From Clavelina lepadiformis (Eukaryota > Chordata > Ascidiacea > Aplousobranchia > Clavelinidae), in NCBI RefSeq assembly GCF_947623445.1, contig NC_135248.1:2976977-3040976 (forward strand): a stretch of 64,000 nucleotides of DNA, given 5' to 3'. Position numbers and translations under genes: made by a program. This document shows positions 22,655-35,324 of this stretch, piece by piece; position 1 is the first letter of the stretch, and every line of letters starts with the position of its first letter. The notes under the pieces are model-generated. The model was not told the DNA's origin, searched no databases, and worked only from the letters and a program-made list of their open reading frames with translations.

Positions 22655-25600
22655 ACATAACATGTGAAATACAAAACAAGGTATATTAATTTATTTTTAC
22701 ACATTTGAATTCGCAGCCCTTAACGGGTACAGCTAGAATGTAGCGACACAAGCAAAGCCAAAAACAATCCGCTTGATGACAGCCCGGAGCTGAGAAAGCA
22801 CTCCTAGCGTTAAATTTCCTTCAAAATCGGATATTCCGACAAAGGACACTACACGTCGGGTTTGTTCGGCCCCAGGGCACGAAGATTTGGAGGTTTTCTC
22901 CATTTTTTCTATTTTGTACTCTGTTTGTTACAATCTATAAATATTTGATGCTGAGTATTATTTCGGTTGAGCGGATTAATGCTATTCGTGGCGTGCGGGT
23001 TCCATTTTTGCGCATTTCTAGTCCTTTTCCGCACCATATGTTGACAATCAGTCTCGTGGTAACTTTTTAAGCGATTATTCTATCTATAACGGTTATGAGA
23101 AAATGCGTTGATCTGACAATTATGGACCAATTAATTCACAAATTTGGAATCAGCGTAAAACAAAAATGGGGATTTGGACACCTAGAAAGTAGATTATATC
23201 ATGTGTACGTCATGCAAACGTAATTGTACTTGTAATCAAACAAAACGAAAACAACAAAAAATAGATGCTGATTCGTCCAGCTTGTTTTACTTTAGGCCAC
23301 TTGACCTGCCGTACAACTTGCAAAAAATGTGATGTCAATAATGCAACATAAGCTCATCCTCTGCGTGGTGATATGAAGTTGAACGATTGTTTACGGGAAC
23401 AGACCACAGTGTGGTGATAACGCTTTTCTCTCATCGAATGATAAGTCTCATTGCGAAAGAAATTAAGAGTAAGAAATTATTGATAAGAACAGAATTAAGC
23501 GTACTGTTTGGTTGTTGCGGCATAATTCCGTCTTAACTTTAAACAATATCAAATTACAAGTTTGGTAGAACTAGCTTTGCTATACTAAAAGTTGTAGCTA
23601 GACTTAGCGCAAAACCGATTTTAACCAACCAAAACCAGTTTCAAAAAACATAACCTAACTATTACATGATATTCGGTCAGTCTAATACACCTTTTCTTCA
23701 GAAGCTTATGTAACGTTATTATGTTGATAATTGCATTGCTATGTTTGTTAAAAATATTCCAGTGTTAACCACGTTCAAACTTGAAATCATTTTATTCAGT
23801 CGTATAAACAAAGTCCCACACAAAGTTGTTTCACTCAACTGTAAAATTATAAATTAGAGATTACTTGACAACAAAGAATGCTAACAAACAAGAAATTCTA
23901 CCGAACTGTCCTCACAAACAAGCGGTAAAATTGCATCCACGAAGTACATGACTGTGCCAGTTTGCGGTCAGTTGTAAATTTACAATGTAGTAATAACCGA
24001 TGTAGTTATCCATACTATGAGTCAATTGTGCGCCCGGGTTAACCACTGGCAACCGAAGGGGTTTTTCCAAACGTAATTAATGTAACAAGAGTGTGACAAT
24101 TCAAAGATGAAGCCACTCCCCAAGATGTCGTGTCCATCTAACTAACTAAACACTCCCTTTTATCGTTGACGCTGACGAGCTGTTAGTAATAGGTTATGTG
24201 GTTATACTTTTTGCTTTCGTTTTGATCATTCTACTCGATAAGGTAATTTATTGATAAAATTGAACCCCGTTAGTTAACCGCTACAAGCAAATAACATTTA
24301 CAGGGGGTGGGTCGACGAAACATTTACGAAATGGGATAGATTGATGGTCGTTGACGGGTTCGATGGTTTTTGATGATAAAATATTTAAGTCAGTTCTCGC
24401 TTTGACGATCATAAATGTCGTTCACGATCAAATAATTCTCTGCATTTCTTGCGGATTGCTTTAAGTCGAAATGATCGATTCGCCCTTTCTAAAATGCGCC
24501 GAAAAAACGATAAATATCTTGATAAACTCTACTGCGGATGTAAATCAACCTAACAATAACATGTGCATATAGCTGGCGTAATCGCATACCAAGTAAATTG
24601 GGAAAATCATGACCAAGTTCAGGTTACAAGTACGGCTCTTACCTATCACGCGACAACAACGCTCTTGTTTGAACGAACTCGTCATTTCATCGCTGATCGT
24701 GTTTATTTTATCGCGTCGTGTGCAATTCGTATCGAACAAGTGGATCGTTTTTTTGGTGGTCGATCAACTTTTTCGCCACTTTGCTGCTGTTATTTTTTGC
24801 GTAACTTTTGTATCTGTTCGCTTGGCGCTCTGTCTATCGAACTATTTTCTGTTTCTTTTAATTTCTATGGCGCTCAGGGGTCACTTTTCTCCAACGCCGT
24901 TTTTGAAAGGTTATAGCACGAACATCCAATGTACACGTGTTATCAACTTATCATTGATTTACGTCGAACTTTTTACCGCTGCTTTTCTTTGCTATACTCA
25001 CTATCTCTTTTTTGATGACTTTTGTAAAGCGTGTTTTTATGACGTTCTTCAAGACCTTTCTCGTTCTGCCAACAATAAAGTGAGACTTTTGTAAAGAGCC
25101 CGGATTTTGATTTTGCTTACAACACAGACAGCGTATTAAGGTATTGATCCTACACAACATGTTTTGCAAGCCTGCAGCAGGATGTACGCATGCGGCTGTT
25201 ATCCAGCATATAGTGACGCAAAAAAATACACGACGTCGACCAATTTCTTCCGAAGCTACGTAAAGACCGTAAACTTGTTTTCTGCTTTTACTTGATGATT
25301 AGAAAACTATTTCCTGTCGATGGCATCAGAAAGAAGTTTTTCGTTTATATTAACAACACCTCGCCCATAACAGCTTGCGTCAGCAATATGTTTTGAGCGA
25401 TCCATTGTTAATATGTAAACTGAGGGCTTACCTTTTAGAAATGTTTATGTAATTACTGTATATGCTGTACATGATGGAGTACATTTTCTTTATCGTTATT
25501 GTTGATTAAATGTAGAATTTGGAAGTGAAAACAATGCCAAAATTTTGCACAGTTCTTACAAGTTTACATTCGGTTGACTTCAGAAGACCACTAAATATTG

Positions 25601-27153
25601 TTGCCTTTCATCATAAGAGTAGGCAAAAAGTCAGGACATACTGAAAACGCTTTTAAACAAGTTAATTCCGTGTTTTTTTTTCTGCACGATAACCTCCGAC
25701 AAAAACTGTTCCCCGCTAAATCTGACTGAGTGGTTTTTTCAAATACTCACGAAACGTTCCAGATAATTGTTACCGAACCTCCAAAATACATTTTATGTGT
25801 CTTTAACTGAATACATGTTATGATCAAATAAGCATACCGTAGCGGAAAAATTGATTTGGTACGGCTGGGTAATAATGAGTCGATTATATTCAAGTATTAA
25901 TTCTCTATCTTTATAATACTCAATTAAATTCACATGCTAGCAATCATATAGGGCGATGGCTTCGAACAAGTAAATTATAAACATGACTTATATGTGGCAG
26001 CGTTTCGTTTGCAGCAATCGCGATGAGAGCCATGACTCGACATGAGTTAAAATGTTTAAGGCAAATCCTCGTATTCAAAATACTTTAGGTAGTCGTTAAA
26101 ATTCCGACATCTTGTTAAAGACAAGTGCAGAAAAAGATTAGTGAGTCACCATGTGATTCGAAAACGAGCGATAAATAAATAAAAAGATATGACTCTGAAG
26201 AACGCTCGTCACCTCCAGGCAACCACAATAGGATAAATTGCGATATTCATCGACCAATCTCGAATAGTTGTTCGGTTTCTATGTGAGTGCTAAGTGTCAG
26301 TGTCACTCGCTTTTTTTTCGGGCAATGCTTACCTTAATCTCTTTAATGCACATCATTGCGATCGTGGCCTGACGTGAAGAATAAATAACTTGATCAACGA
26401 CCAGGAGATCAACAAACGGTAAAAGACAAGAGATTACTGGGCCCAGCACTTGCCAAGCTAAAACATAAAGTAAAACTAAACCGGTTACTGGTATACATGG
26501 TTTAGCAAAATTGTGGGGTTATAAATTTAATGCTGCGCTATTACCAAGTTCTGGGTGAAGGGGAACTCTCACGAATATGGAATCACAAAGATGTTTGGTA
26601 ATAATAGTTTTATTAACAAATTTAAACTTGCGCGAACATTCAATAGCGTTAGGCTATAACCACAATGTAAACGAAAGTAGGAAGTCATGACAAAATATAA
26701 TCAAATACGCGGCCACAAAAAGCAAAGTTGTAAGGCAATGATCCTACATAAGCTGGCGATATTAATTACTTGACACATCAGGGAAGAGTAAATATAATTG
26801 GTATAAGACGCACAAGAAAATTGCGGCTAATTTCATGACATTTGCTTGATTGCAATCTTCATGACAAGAAGAATATTTGGTGAATAATTTACACTCATCT
26901 TTCAAGATTCAACATCAAAATCTTTGTCTGTTCCGCGCATTGGTGCTGTATGAGAAATGTAAAATGTGAGAAAAACTCTCGTGTTTATTCGTCTTTTATG
27001 CAAAAAGTCTACTACACCAAGGGTTAAACTTGCTTAACTACGTCTACAACAAACTTTATGAAGAAACTCAGAAAAGAAGTCGGCTTATTGCACAAAACAG
27101 CTTTATACGTTTCATCTGCTCGACCATGAAGTCGTTTTATTTTGCCTAAAGCA
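22655..27153. other. Intergenic region between the COE gene and the LDLa/Sushi gene
   Basis: About 4.5 kb with no recognisable exon, RNA gene or bounded mobile element. The longest frames are at 24563-24916 and 24609-25094 on the plus strand. They overlap in different frames, are rich in Phe, Leu and Cys, lack family motifs and are not supported by splice or polyadenylation context. Being convergent, the two flanking genes both end here, so 3' untranslated regions are expected at each edge. Confidence 0.4.
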
Positions 27154-29208
27154 TCACGCAGCTAACACAATAACATATTTGCTTCTCACAAGAAAGCAAT
27201 TGAGCTTAAGCCGAATTCTTTCTGCGCAGCCTTTGGCCAATGTTGGACATGTTTTGTTTAAATACTCTTGGACGCAATGTTTTCAAGAGTAGCAGAGAAT
27301 TTCTCTTGAGCCTATTAAGTATGATTTGATTATTTACCTGTTCGTCCGTATCTCGATCTTGACGGAAATCCTTCCACTCCGTCTGCGTCCACAGCTGCAA
27401 GATTGACTTCGTAGGTTTTTCCTGCCGCCAGATCTCCGATTATGCCTTCGACAACTCCGTCGTTGATTTCGTAATTAAAAGTAGTCTGATGCAAAATATA
27501 TCATTATAAGGTGGATTGATCATAAAACTTATTTTCTAAAATTTAGCACCTATAAAAAACAATTTTAAAGCGTCCTGCAAACAGTTTATCACAATAAAAC
27601 GTTTTGTGGGCAAAATGAAAATCTAAAACGCTGACAACTAAATGAGATTTCAATGAGAACGATCACGCAAAAGATTTTTCTACGTTTTATGGCGTCCAAA
27701 AATAGTTGTCTAATTAAAATTCTTCATCTTGGTGCTGTGACCATATACAAGCTGGTTTTAATTAAATCGGAATTATGAAAGACTAATTTGCCACTTCATA
27801 TATTAAGTTGACTAATGCAAGCATTAGCACTTGGCAAAAACCAAACTTACCACCATTGGAATCTTAGTATCGACATCGATCACAGAATTAACAACATAAT
27901 CTTCGACATCATTGAGAGCATTGAAAGTGACTTGGATTGAATTCGGAATTAGACCGTCGTTTGAGATTACCACAGACACACGACGAACTAAAATAAAATA
28001 ATTTTGGTACACAAATCATCGATAGTATAGGCTACTTAGACAGGGTCTTACACTTAACTGTCGTCAAACTCACACAAACACGTCCAGCAGATGGATATAC
28101 TCAGTTACTCACGTCTGCAGGTCGGAACTCTTCTTGTCCACTTGTCGTGAACGCACATTGTGTACCAGGGCCCGTCCCTCACAAACTCCCCGTTGCACTG
28201 AAAGAAGCAAGCACTTTTCCTGGAGTTCCAGCGGCTGCAAGAGAAGTTTCCAGCCTTATGGAAGCTCGTGATCTCAGTGCATGCTCCTGGATGATCAAAA
28301 ATGATAAAGATTTAAAAAGATACTTTAGAATTTAGATGGTTTTTTATTCATAGGTTAAAAAATTTTGTCTTGCGTTTAACTTACCAGGACAATTTCTCTC
28401 GTCGGTCCCGTCCGCGCAATCTTTGCTTTTGTCGCACCAGAACGACTCGTCAACGCATTCTGTTTCGTTGGTTTCGCAGGTGAAGTATCCCTTGCCGCAC
28501 TTGCCAACTGGGGTTGGAGCGGTTGGTGCCGGTGTGGTCTACATCAACGAATGATTTATCGGAGCACGCGAAACAATAAATGATTTTTGTTAATACAAGT
28601 TAATGCCGATGAAAGTAATTACCGTTGTTGTTGTTCTTGGTGTTCCGAAAGTCCTGGTGCGACCTGGCAAGCCCATTTGACTCCTGCATCCGCCATTATA
28701 GACGCATTCCACCCGAACATTATAGACAGTGCGCAATTCCAAACCATCGACCTGTGGTGACAAGCAGACCCAAATGAATAACAAAATAGCGTATATATAG
28801 ATACAAGGTGGACCGATTTATAAAATAGCGTGATGTTTATCGTCATTGTGTACTAACCATTAATGATTCTTCAGTAACGTTCATGTATGATCTCATAATG
28901 TCTTTTGAATAACCGCTGCAGAGAAACACGTTGCATCCTGAGGCTTCTTCCGGGCACTGGAATCTGGCACGAAAACCGGTGGGTTTGACATCTCCCCATC
29001 TCACCTGAGTGTACATTGGCGGGGGCATGGGTGGGTCGCACATTGGCATGGGATCTAAAACCAGACAAAAACGTTTACTTGACATAAACTGTTAATCATT
29101 GCAGCAATTCTAGTTTTATTTTTGCGTAAATCTGAAGCCAAGATCTTTACCTTCAGCAAGACCGAGCGATAGGAAGCTGACAACTGCGATTGAGATAGCG
29201 AGAGACAT
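27154..29208 (-). CDS. Secreted mosaic protein with FN3-like, LDLR class A, Sushi and FN3-like domains
   Basis: Eight minus-strand exons are proposed: 29208-29151, 29054-28858, 28751-28623, 28538-28385, 28286-28113, 27987-27851, 27485-27338 and a tentative last exon 27221-27154, giving about 354 residues. All phases agree. Exon 1 encodes a signal peptide (MSLAISIAVVSFLSLGLAE). Exons 2-3 form a fibronectin III-like unit with YNVRVEC near its end, then a Thr/Pro linker. Exon 4 is an LDL-receptor class A module: CGKGYFTC, then WCDKSKDCADGTDERNC with the acidic calcium-binding cluster. Exon 5 has the cysteine and tryptophan pattern of a Sushi/CCP module (final W..RRVPTC). Exons 6-7 give a second FN3-like unit (AGKTYEVNLAAVDADG). 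No transmembrane segment is visible, so secretion is inferred. Such module mixes occur in complement-like and extracellular matrix proteins. I do not recognise an ortholog; the final exon is the least certain part. Confidence 0.82.
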
Positions 29209-30066
29209 CTTGTAGATTTCTTAATTCGTCTTAGAAGTGACACTGTGCTGCTTGCTGACCTCGTAGACGACCTGGATGAAAATCGAGTTAGCAGAGTCGC
29301 TTATATAGCCGAGTTGAAGCAGCAGTTTTGTTGTCTACAGAGCAGTATTTTTTCACGTGTCTTTGATTAAACGTGACTCATTTTGCTTGGGGCAAAATGA
29401 CGAGTTTTGACTGTACAACCTTTTTTCTGGAGCAACCTTGCCAAGAAATTTTGTTTCTTTCTTTCTAATTAATAACAATAACAATTTGCCAATGTTTTTC
29501 CAGACATGCATCAATGCATAATAAACATAGATCAGCAATGTGTCATTCGATGTGAATCACATTTAAATGCAAAAATATTTTGTCAATATATTTTAAGCTC
29601 ATGCAAAACTGCTCCGATAAGAGACAAAGCCGCAAAATGTCACCCTTTTATCCAACAACAGTGCGAATAACCTTCAGAAAAAGTGCAGTTTTATGTGATA
29701 TTTATATTTTTATAGAGAGTTCTCATGACTTGTTTTTGTTTGTGCTTTCATCAGTTTTATCTTTCAGAAATCTTAAACTGGCAAATTTCCACCCTTATGT
29801 GTAATACTAAGGTAAAAAGTCCACTGAGTCACAAATCTTGGAGAACCTTGGTAAAAAATGACAAACCGGCAACTTTACATGTATCAACATCGATGTTTAC
29901 TGTGATAAGCAGACCTGTGCTGTGTATAAGTCATTTTTCGTAATTAAGAATCACACATTTCTACTGTACATTTTACGTCAATTACTATTACTAATGCCAG
30001 ATGAGCAGGAACTATACTTGAAATCAATTGGAATAAGGAAGGGCGAGTTGTTGCGGAATAGATGAC
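29209..30066. other. 5' flank of the LDLa/Sushi gene and intergenic sequence
   Basis: Upstream of the start at 29208 (minus strand) no further exon was found. From about 29800 onward the sequence is related to 36420-36600, part of a larger dispersed duplication. Shared words include GAGTCACAAA, GTATCAAC and GTTTACTG. No coding signal was seen in the duplicated portion before 30067. Confidence 0.4.
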
Positions 30067-30720
30067 TTAATAAGACATAAATGGTTCGATAATAACGCCA
30101 TTTAAACAGGTGAAACGAACCATCTTAAAACGTGACACAATCAAAGCCTTGGAAATTTGCTGGCGGTGGCAATTCGTTCGAGTTAAAGTTGTGACCATAC
30201 AACAAGGCGTTTCGCTGTGAGATGGCACTTAAGTCGCAGAAGGTGACACCCAAAAACCAACGATCTCCGTGTTTTGGTACAATGTATTTATTGATTGATT
30301 TTGGCTTATTAAAGCGAAACCAATGATCGCAGGCGTCTTGTTAACTTTGCATTAAACCTGTCTCATTCGTAAATCAATTCAATTTGACAATTCCGCCGAT
30401 TGTTGGGCTTGGCGGATTCCGGTTGCCTGCAGATTAGCAAAGTTCGGCGTGTTAGAAAATTCTTTTAAATTTAATTTCACGTTTTCTAGTTGATATCATT
30501 GCAACAAGTACAAGAATGATATAACTATAACTTTAAAGTAGACATTAATACCGTTGTTGCAAAATTAAGCGAACCATAATTGCATAAATTCTTGCAAATT
30601 CTAATCGACTGAGTCATATAATATAAAACATCTTAACACATCACAAAACACTTTCATTAAAACCTGTAGACCTATACAAGAAAAACCAATTAAGTATGTT
30701 TATTTAACCTATACAGTAAG
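29800..30720. repeat. Dispersed duplication, copy 1 (partner about 36420-37270)
   Basis: Roughly 0.9 kb is repeated in the same orientation 6.6 kb downstream, with many substitutions and small indels. The best-conserved core, about 30080-30360, contains the cysteine-rich exon. Matching also continues outside it, for example TTTTCTAGTTG at 30482 and 37070, and AAAACCTGT near 30660 and 37228. The duplication therefore included flanking DNA and is older than the transposon lying between the copies. Confidence 0.6.
30067..30336 (-). pseudogene. Diverged, frameshifted copy of the unrecognised exon at 36604-36872
   Basis: The minus strand encodes ACDHWFRFNKPKSINKY, IVPKHGDRWFLGVTFCDLS and LLYGHNFNSN, closely matching the copy at 36604-36872. 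Four extra bases after the FNSN codons throw the frame; beyond them the other frame regains QQIS and MVRFTCLNGVI and ends at a stop aligned with the second copy. The acceptor-like GTTAACAAG preceding the exon is kept in both. I read this as a broken paralog of a coding exon. The family is not known to me. Confidence 0.55.
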
Positions 30721-32051
30721 TTATATCACATATCCACTAACGTGCCGTCTTTATCAGTATGCATAGCCCGATAGCCTGTTTAAGTTTTCGTAAAGTTTTT
30801 TGGGTTTGTTTATTTTTATCAAAGCAATTTGCCAAATATTTTTGGACAAAATTCTTTAAAGAGTCGGGAAGGCCCAGCGATAGAATTGAGATAGAACCTA
30901 GAATAGAGAACCTGCCTTTTCAGTAAATTTGTATTAGACTACTGTATACTGTTATGAGCGTTTAGCATTCTCGAATTGAAAAGGAAAATAAGGGATAGTT
31001 TTTCTGACAAAATAAGGTTAAGCTTATAAAATTTAAAACTGTTCCTTTTGCAACACCAAGAAAACAATCATCACGTGTGAATCTAGTTGGTAAGAATTAA
31101 TTCTGATGTTATCGGATCGGTTCAATGCTTTTGTGTAATGTAAAGCTGAAACTATTGGTGGAAACTATAGTTGCTACCAATTCAAAACCAATACGAGCAT
31201 ACGACATGACATTACCTACGTAAGTCATCCAGCAACATTCAACAGGTTCAGTTGTGATTAATTGTTATGTTTATTTGAATGGCACTGACACATTTGCTGG
31301 CTTAAATCAGTTGCGCTAAAGCGCCAGCTAACGTTCACTTTTCAGTAGAAAATCCAACCATAAGAATTGCTTCTTTGAAAGAGAATCACGTATCGTACTT
31401 AAGAATTCCGTGTTGAAATATTTTGGTGCTTGGAATTCTTGTAGAGCAATGCATTACAAATGCAGTATATCGAGTCTACGCACAAAAAACCTTAACTGTC
31501 CTGAAATCCTATGCTAAATAAATCAAGCAATGTTCAAGGGGTCGATTCTCTTTGATGATCTGAAATGAACATCTCTCATTTCTAACTCGGTCGGTTCCAT
31601 AGATATCCTATAAAACACTAGATTGCTCAACTCGCCTCTGAAATTGAAGCCAAATTGAAACTTTGCACTTCCGCCATTAAGGGAACCAGTCAGCTAGTCC
31701 CAACAGTGGTGCTGAATTGTGATGGAGTTGTATCGACAGTTGTCTTGTCTCTAGTACGGTATATTTTTAAAAGTAGCCTAGTTCTAACGTTATTCAGAAC
31801 TTATACGGGCTAGGACTCTTTATACATCGTAGGATACGCCGATACCGTATGTAGCCTAAGTTACCGTATATTTTGAAAACTCATAGCTTTAGTACGATAT
31901 TCTTTTAGAGATAGGCTACTGGAATAATCGGAGATGGGCATTGATACAGTACCTTCGTACATTACATTTTAATACCATGTTCCGAATCCCAGACAGAGAT
32001 GTGTTCGATTGTAGGCTATACCGTCAATACTGGATTACTTTTTTCTTTTAG

Positions 32052-33372
32052 TAGTCTTGTAGCGGCCGTTGGATGTTTTGTTTGTTTTGTCGCTGGCTGG
32101 CGCCCTTGCGGTGCTTCCAGCACATGTTTATTTAAGCACTGTTAGTTCGTTTACCGACCCTTTTCGTTTTGCACTGTCTGAGCGAAGGACGTCAGTTCGA
32201 TTAAAGACTTGAAGTAAGAAGGTCGTGCTTGTTTTTCCTTTAATATATGAGCGAAGGTAACAGACAACTGAGTAGCAGCCTTCTGAAGCAGGAGTCAGCA
32301 ACAGATCAACAACAACAACGCACGAGACGTTAGCCTTCGCCATATATTCTGGTGACCCCGACGTGATCCCTGAAGAAATGTCTTACCTACAACCCATGCA
32401 AGGTTTGGTCATCGAGCCTTTAACTGCAAGCCACCGCAGGCCGATAGTGTGGTTGATGATACTTTGTTTGACCCCGAATGCGAGGGTGGCGGAGAAACAG
32501 CATGCTAAACAGTGCACGACGCGTGGAAGGTCATTCAAGAGGCCTGCGCGGTGTTCCAACACTCCGTGGTGAATCTGTGTTTTGCGTTTGTTTATTTATA
32601 AGCGTTCCCATTTTGTTGTATATTTTTTCCTCAAGGCTACAAAGGGTAACTTGAGTTTTACGTTTAACCTATAGCCTTACACTTCATGAGTCGTGTACTA
32701 TCGCATAAATTTAAATTCTAACTAGTTCGACCTATAGTCTCTTATTGCTCGGTTGTCATTTTGTCGTGCCTGTCAAAGGTTTATTATAACCTTTGACAAT
32801 TATCGCTCACAATCTGGTGTTACGTGTATTAGCGTTATATTGCCGATTGTGCTTATCTTAATGGCCCTAATTGCCATGCTTTTAACGGCACTAATTGCCA
32901 GTCTCACTAATGGCCTTCATTGCCATACTCTCAATTCTTGTTTTTGCACGATAGTTTGGCACACTGGCGCTGAGAAGATACCTAAATTTGTAATATTTAA
33001 ATTGTGCTTTGATAGTCCACATTATGTTGTTTCTCATCGCTTTCCGCTCCTCTTATTTTCTTGCCGGGAAAGAAAGATGTATGTAGCGGCCGTTGGGTGT
33101 TTTGTTTGTTTTGTCGCTTGCTGGCGCCCTTGCGGTTCTTCCAGCACATGTTTATTTAAGCACTGTTAGTTCGTTTACCGACCCTTTTCGTTTTGCACTG
33201 TCTGAGCGCAGGACGTCAGTTCGATTAAAGACTTGAAGTAAGAAGGTCGTGCTTGTTTTTCCTTTAATATATGAGCGAAGGTAACAGACAACTGAGTAGC
33301 AGCCTTCTGAAGCAGGAGTCAGCAACAGATCAACAACAACAACGCACGAGACGTTAGACTTCGCCATAGTCT
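32052..33372. mobile_element. Short LTR retrotransposon (TRIM/LARD type) nested in the P-like element
   Basis: Two direct long terminal repeats of 285 bp each, 32058-32342 and 33082-33366, start TGTAGCGGCC and end TTCGCCA (TG...CA). I count about five substitutions between them. A 6-bp direct repeat, TAGTCT, flanks the whole at 32052-32057 and 33367-33372. The 739-bp interior opens with TGGTGACCCCGACGTG, the place and style of a tRNA primer-binding site in Ty3-like elements, and ends with a purine run (GGGAAAGAAAGATG) as a polypurine tract. There is no reverse transcriptase or integrase frame; a short region near 32440-32580 may be a decayed gag. It is therefore non-autonomous. Confidence 0.9.
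32857..32935. repeat. Imperfect short tandem repeat inside the LTR element
   Basis: The words CTAATTGCCA, CTAATGGCC and TTCATTGCC recur four to five times at spacings near 20 bases. This is a diverged minisatellite-like stretch in the element's interior and has no clear role. Confidence 0.5.
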
Positions 33373-33785
33373 CAACAGCCAGGCTGGTCGCCATCGGTAC
33401 TTTTATAGTGATAATTTTAAGATTTTGAGAGATTTATGCCTAGGCTAGTATTGCCGCGTTATCGTTCTTGCCAGTAGCCTACTTTCAAAGTCAAAGTATT
33501 GACTGCACACGTCTGGAAATATGTTCAGTTAACTGTAGTTTATAGGGCTAGTTTTGTATTGTGCCACACTTGAACTACAAATAAGAATCTGATTTGTAGC
33601 ACCCTATTGTGAAACGAGTAAAATTTGGTAAAAAAGGACATAAACATTTAGGCAAATTTATTTACATGTACAATTTTACAAAACAAGAGACAAAACAAAA
33701 CCATTCACTAATCACTACTACATACATTACTATATCAATGACTGACATTTGAAATTTGAAACAATAACGAGTCATCCACTTGTCA

Positions 33786-35324
33786 TTTCTGATGGCTGAA
33801 TAGTACAAGTTTGTTAAACTTTTCTCGTATCTTGTTGGAGGTAATTTCTTGATTGTACTCTTTTCCAAGGTGGTAAAGTAGAATTTTGCAGTATGCTTTT
33901 GAAACTAACTTTATAAGCTCAAAGATATGGTTGTTGGTGACACTTGTGTCTAACATGTGATATTGAAGATTGCAGAATGCTAAGGATAGGTTGATATTAG
34001 CCAGAACAGATGTGGCAATACCTTCTGATACTCCGTTTTCTAAACCGACATAACAAATTCAAGGTATATATGATACTGTATATCATCTTCTATATTTTGT
34101 AATTATGCAACTAAGCTGTGTTTACATATATAAATATAATAATCATCTGATAAATATAAATTATTTTGCTACATTTTACCTTGGGGAAGTTTTCCTCTTG
34201 TAGTTTTAAGAAGACGTTGAAACTGTTTTTTCAGTTTCCTCGCAAACTACTACTACACTTTCTGAAGGTTTAAATAATTTGCCTTTATCTTTCATTTGCA
34301 GTAAGTAGGACACTGGGAAATTGGTTGTTGAACCAAGAGCTTGACTACAGTGACTGCACAAAATTTGCTTATCAACCATTTTGCCAACATAGCCAGCTAT
34401 GTATGAAATGGCAGCTTTTTGTATTCAGACAAACCAAGAATGTTTGGAATTTCACTGAGGCTATGATCTTCGTCAACTTCTAGATCCCGTCCAAGTAGGT
34501 CATATTTTCTTATAATATGAGCACCAGATTCAGTCAGCTGAGGGTTACTTTTTTAAGATGTTGTGGAAATTTCTTAAAGCGAGTTGGTACAGCACCATCT
34601 TTAAGCCTGTTTCGTTGCCCTGATCTATCAAAATATTTCTCAAGAAAATGGTCTGAGCAAATTTTTGAGTGTTTGCTGGGAATCCAACAATCTCTGCGCA
34701 TTGCCACAAGCCATTCTTTCCTTCGGTCTGAGTCTGATGGAAATCTGTTGTACATATACTTGTGTGCTGGTACTATAAATGTATGTTTTAAAAAAATTAT
34801 GTTATTAAATGTAGCTGAGACTGTTCGGGTGCACTTTGAGCTGAGGTAAGTTATTGGTTGAACGCCATGCCAATGAACAACAGTTGCAATGTTAATGAGA
34901 TGGTCTGAACTTACAGCTCATTAAATTGAACGACTGGTGCAAAGACACGATTAATTAATAATTCCTGTTGCACAAAAACACCTGCCGGTACTACTACAGT
35001 ATAGCTCTTTGCAACTCAGTTTTAAGCAACTAACTTTATGTCAGTGCCAGTAGGCTACGCTACAGTTTACATACGGTACCGAACGCCTTGCCGGTATTAA
35101 CGTTAAACCACGAAAAATATTAGTTCTAGGTAACTATTATTATGCAAAAAAAAAGCTTACGCATGGAAGGTTCTTCGATGACAAATCTTCTTTCTTGTCT
35201 CATCATCCGAATTCCCTTCACTGGCACTTCTTTCCTTTAACTTTTCGCTTACTGTAGCGCTATTAACTCTCTTTTTCCTTTTACCACAACCGTAAGCACA
35301 GCATTGAGTTCCCCTTTTATCCAT
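33786..35324 (-). pseudogene. THAP-domain transposase remnant of the P-like element
   Basis: Exon 1 (35324-35161) begins MDKRGTQCCAYGCGKRKK, giving the first two zinc ligands, and ends RRTFHA at a GTAAGC donor. Exon 2 starts at 34744 after CAACAG and continues in phase FPSDSDRRKEWLVAMRRD, then KICSDHF with the second ligand pair and a terminal AVPTRF: a complete C2CH THAP domain. Further segments on the same strand are GAHIIRKYDLLGRDLEVDED (about 34520), ISYIAGYVGKMVDKQILC (about 34380) and, after a further intron, HIFELIKLVSKAYCKILLYH ending near 33786. These resemble the C-terminal part of THAP9/P transposases. The reading frame slips at A-rich runs near 34415 and 34235, and the RNase H-like core that should lie between is absent. 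I call it a decayed or internally deleted transposase gene. Confidence 0.8.

Noticed and set aside
24563..25094. Two overlapping plus-strand open frames of 117 and 161 codons
   Set aside because: They occupy the same DNA in different frames, are hydrophobic without family motifs, lack paralogs and have no supporting splice or polyadenylation context. Chance openness is the simpler explanation.
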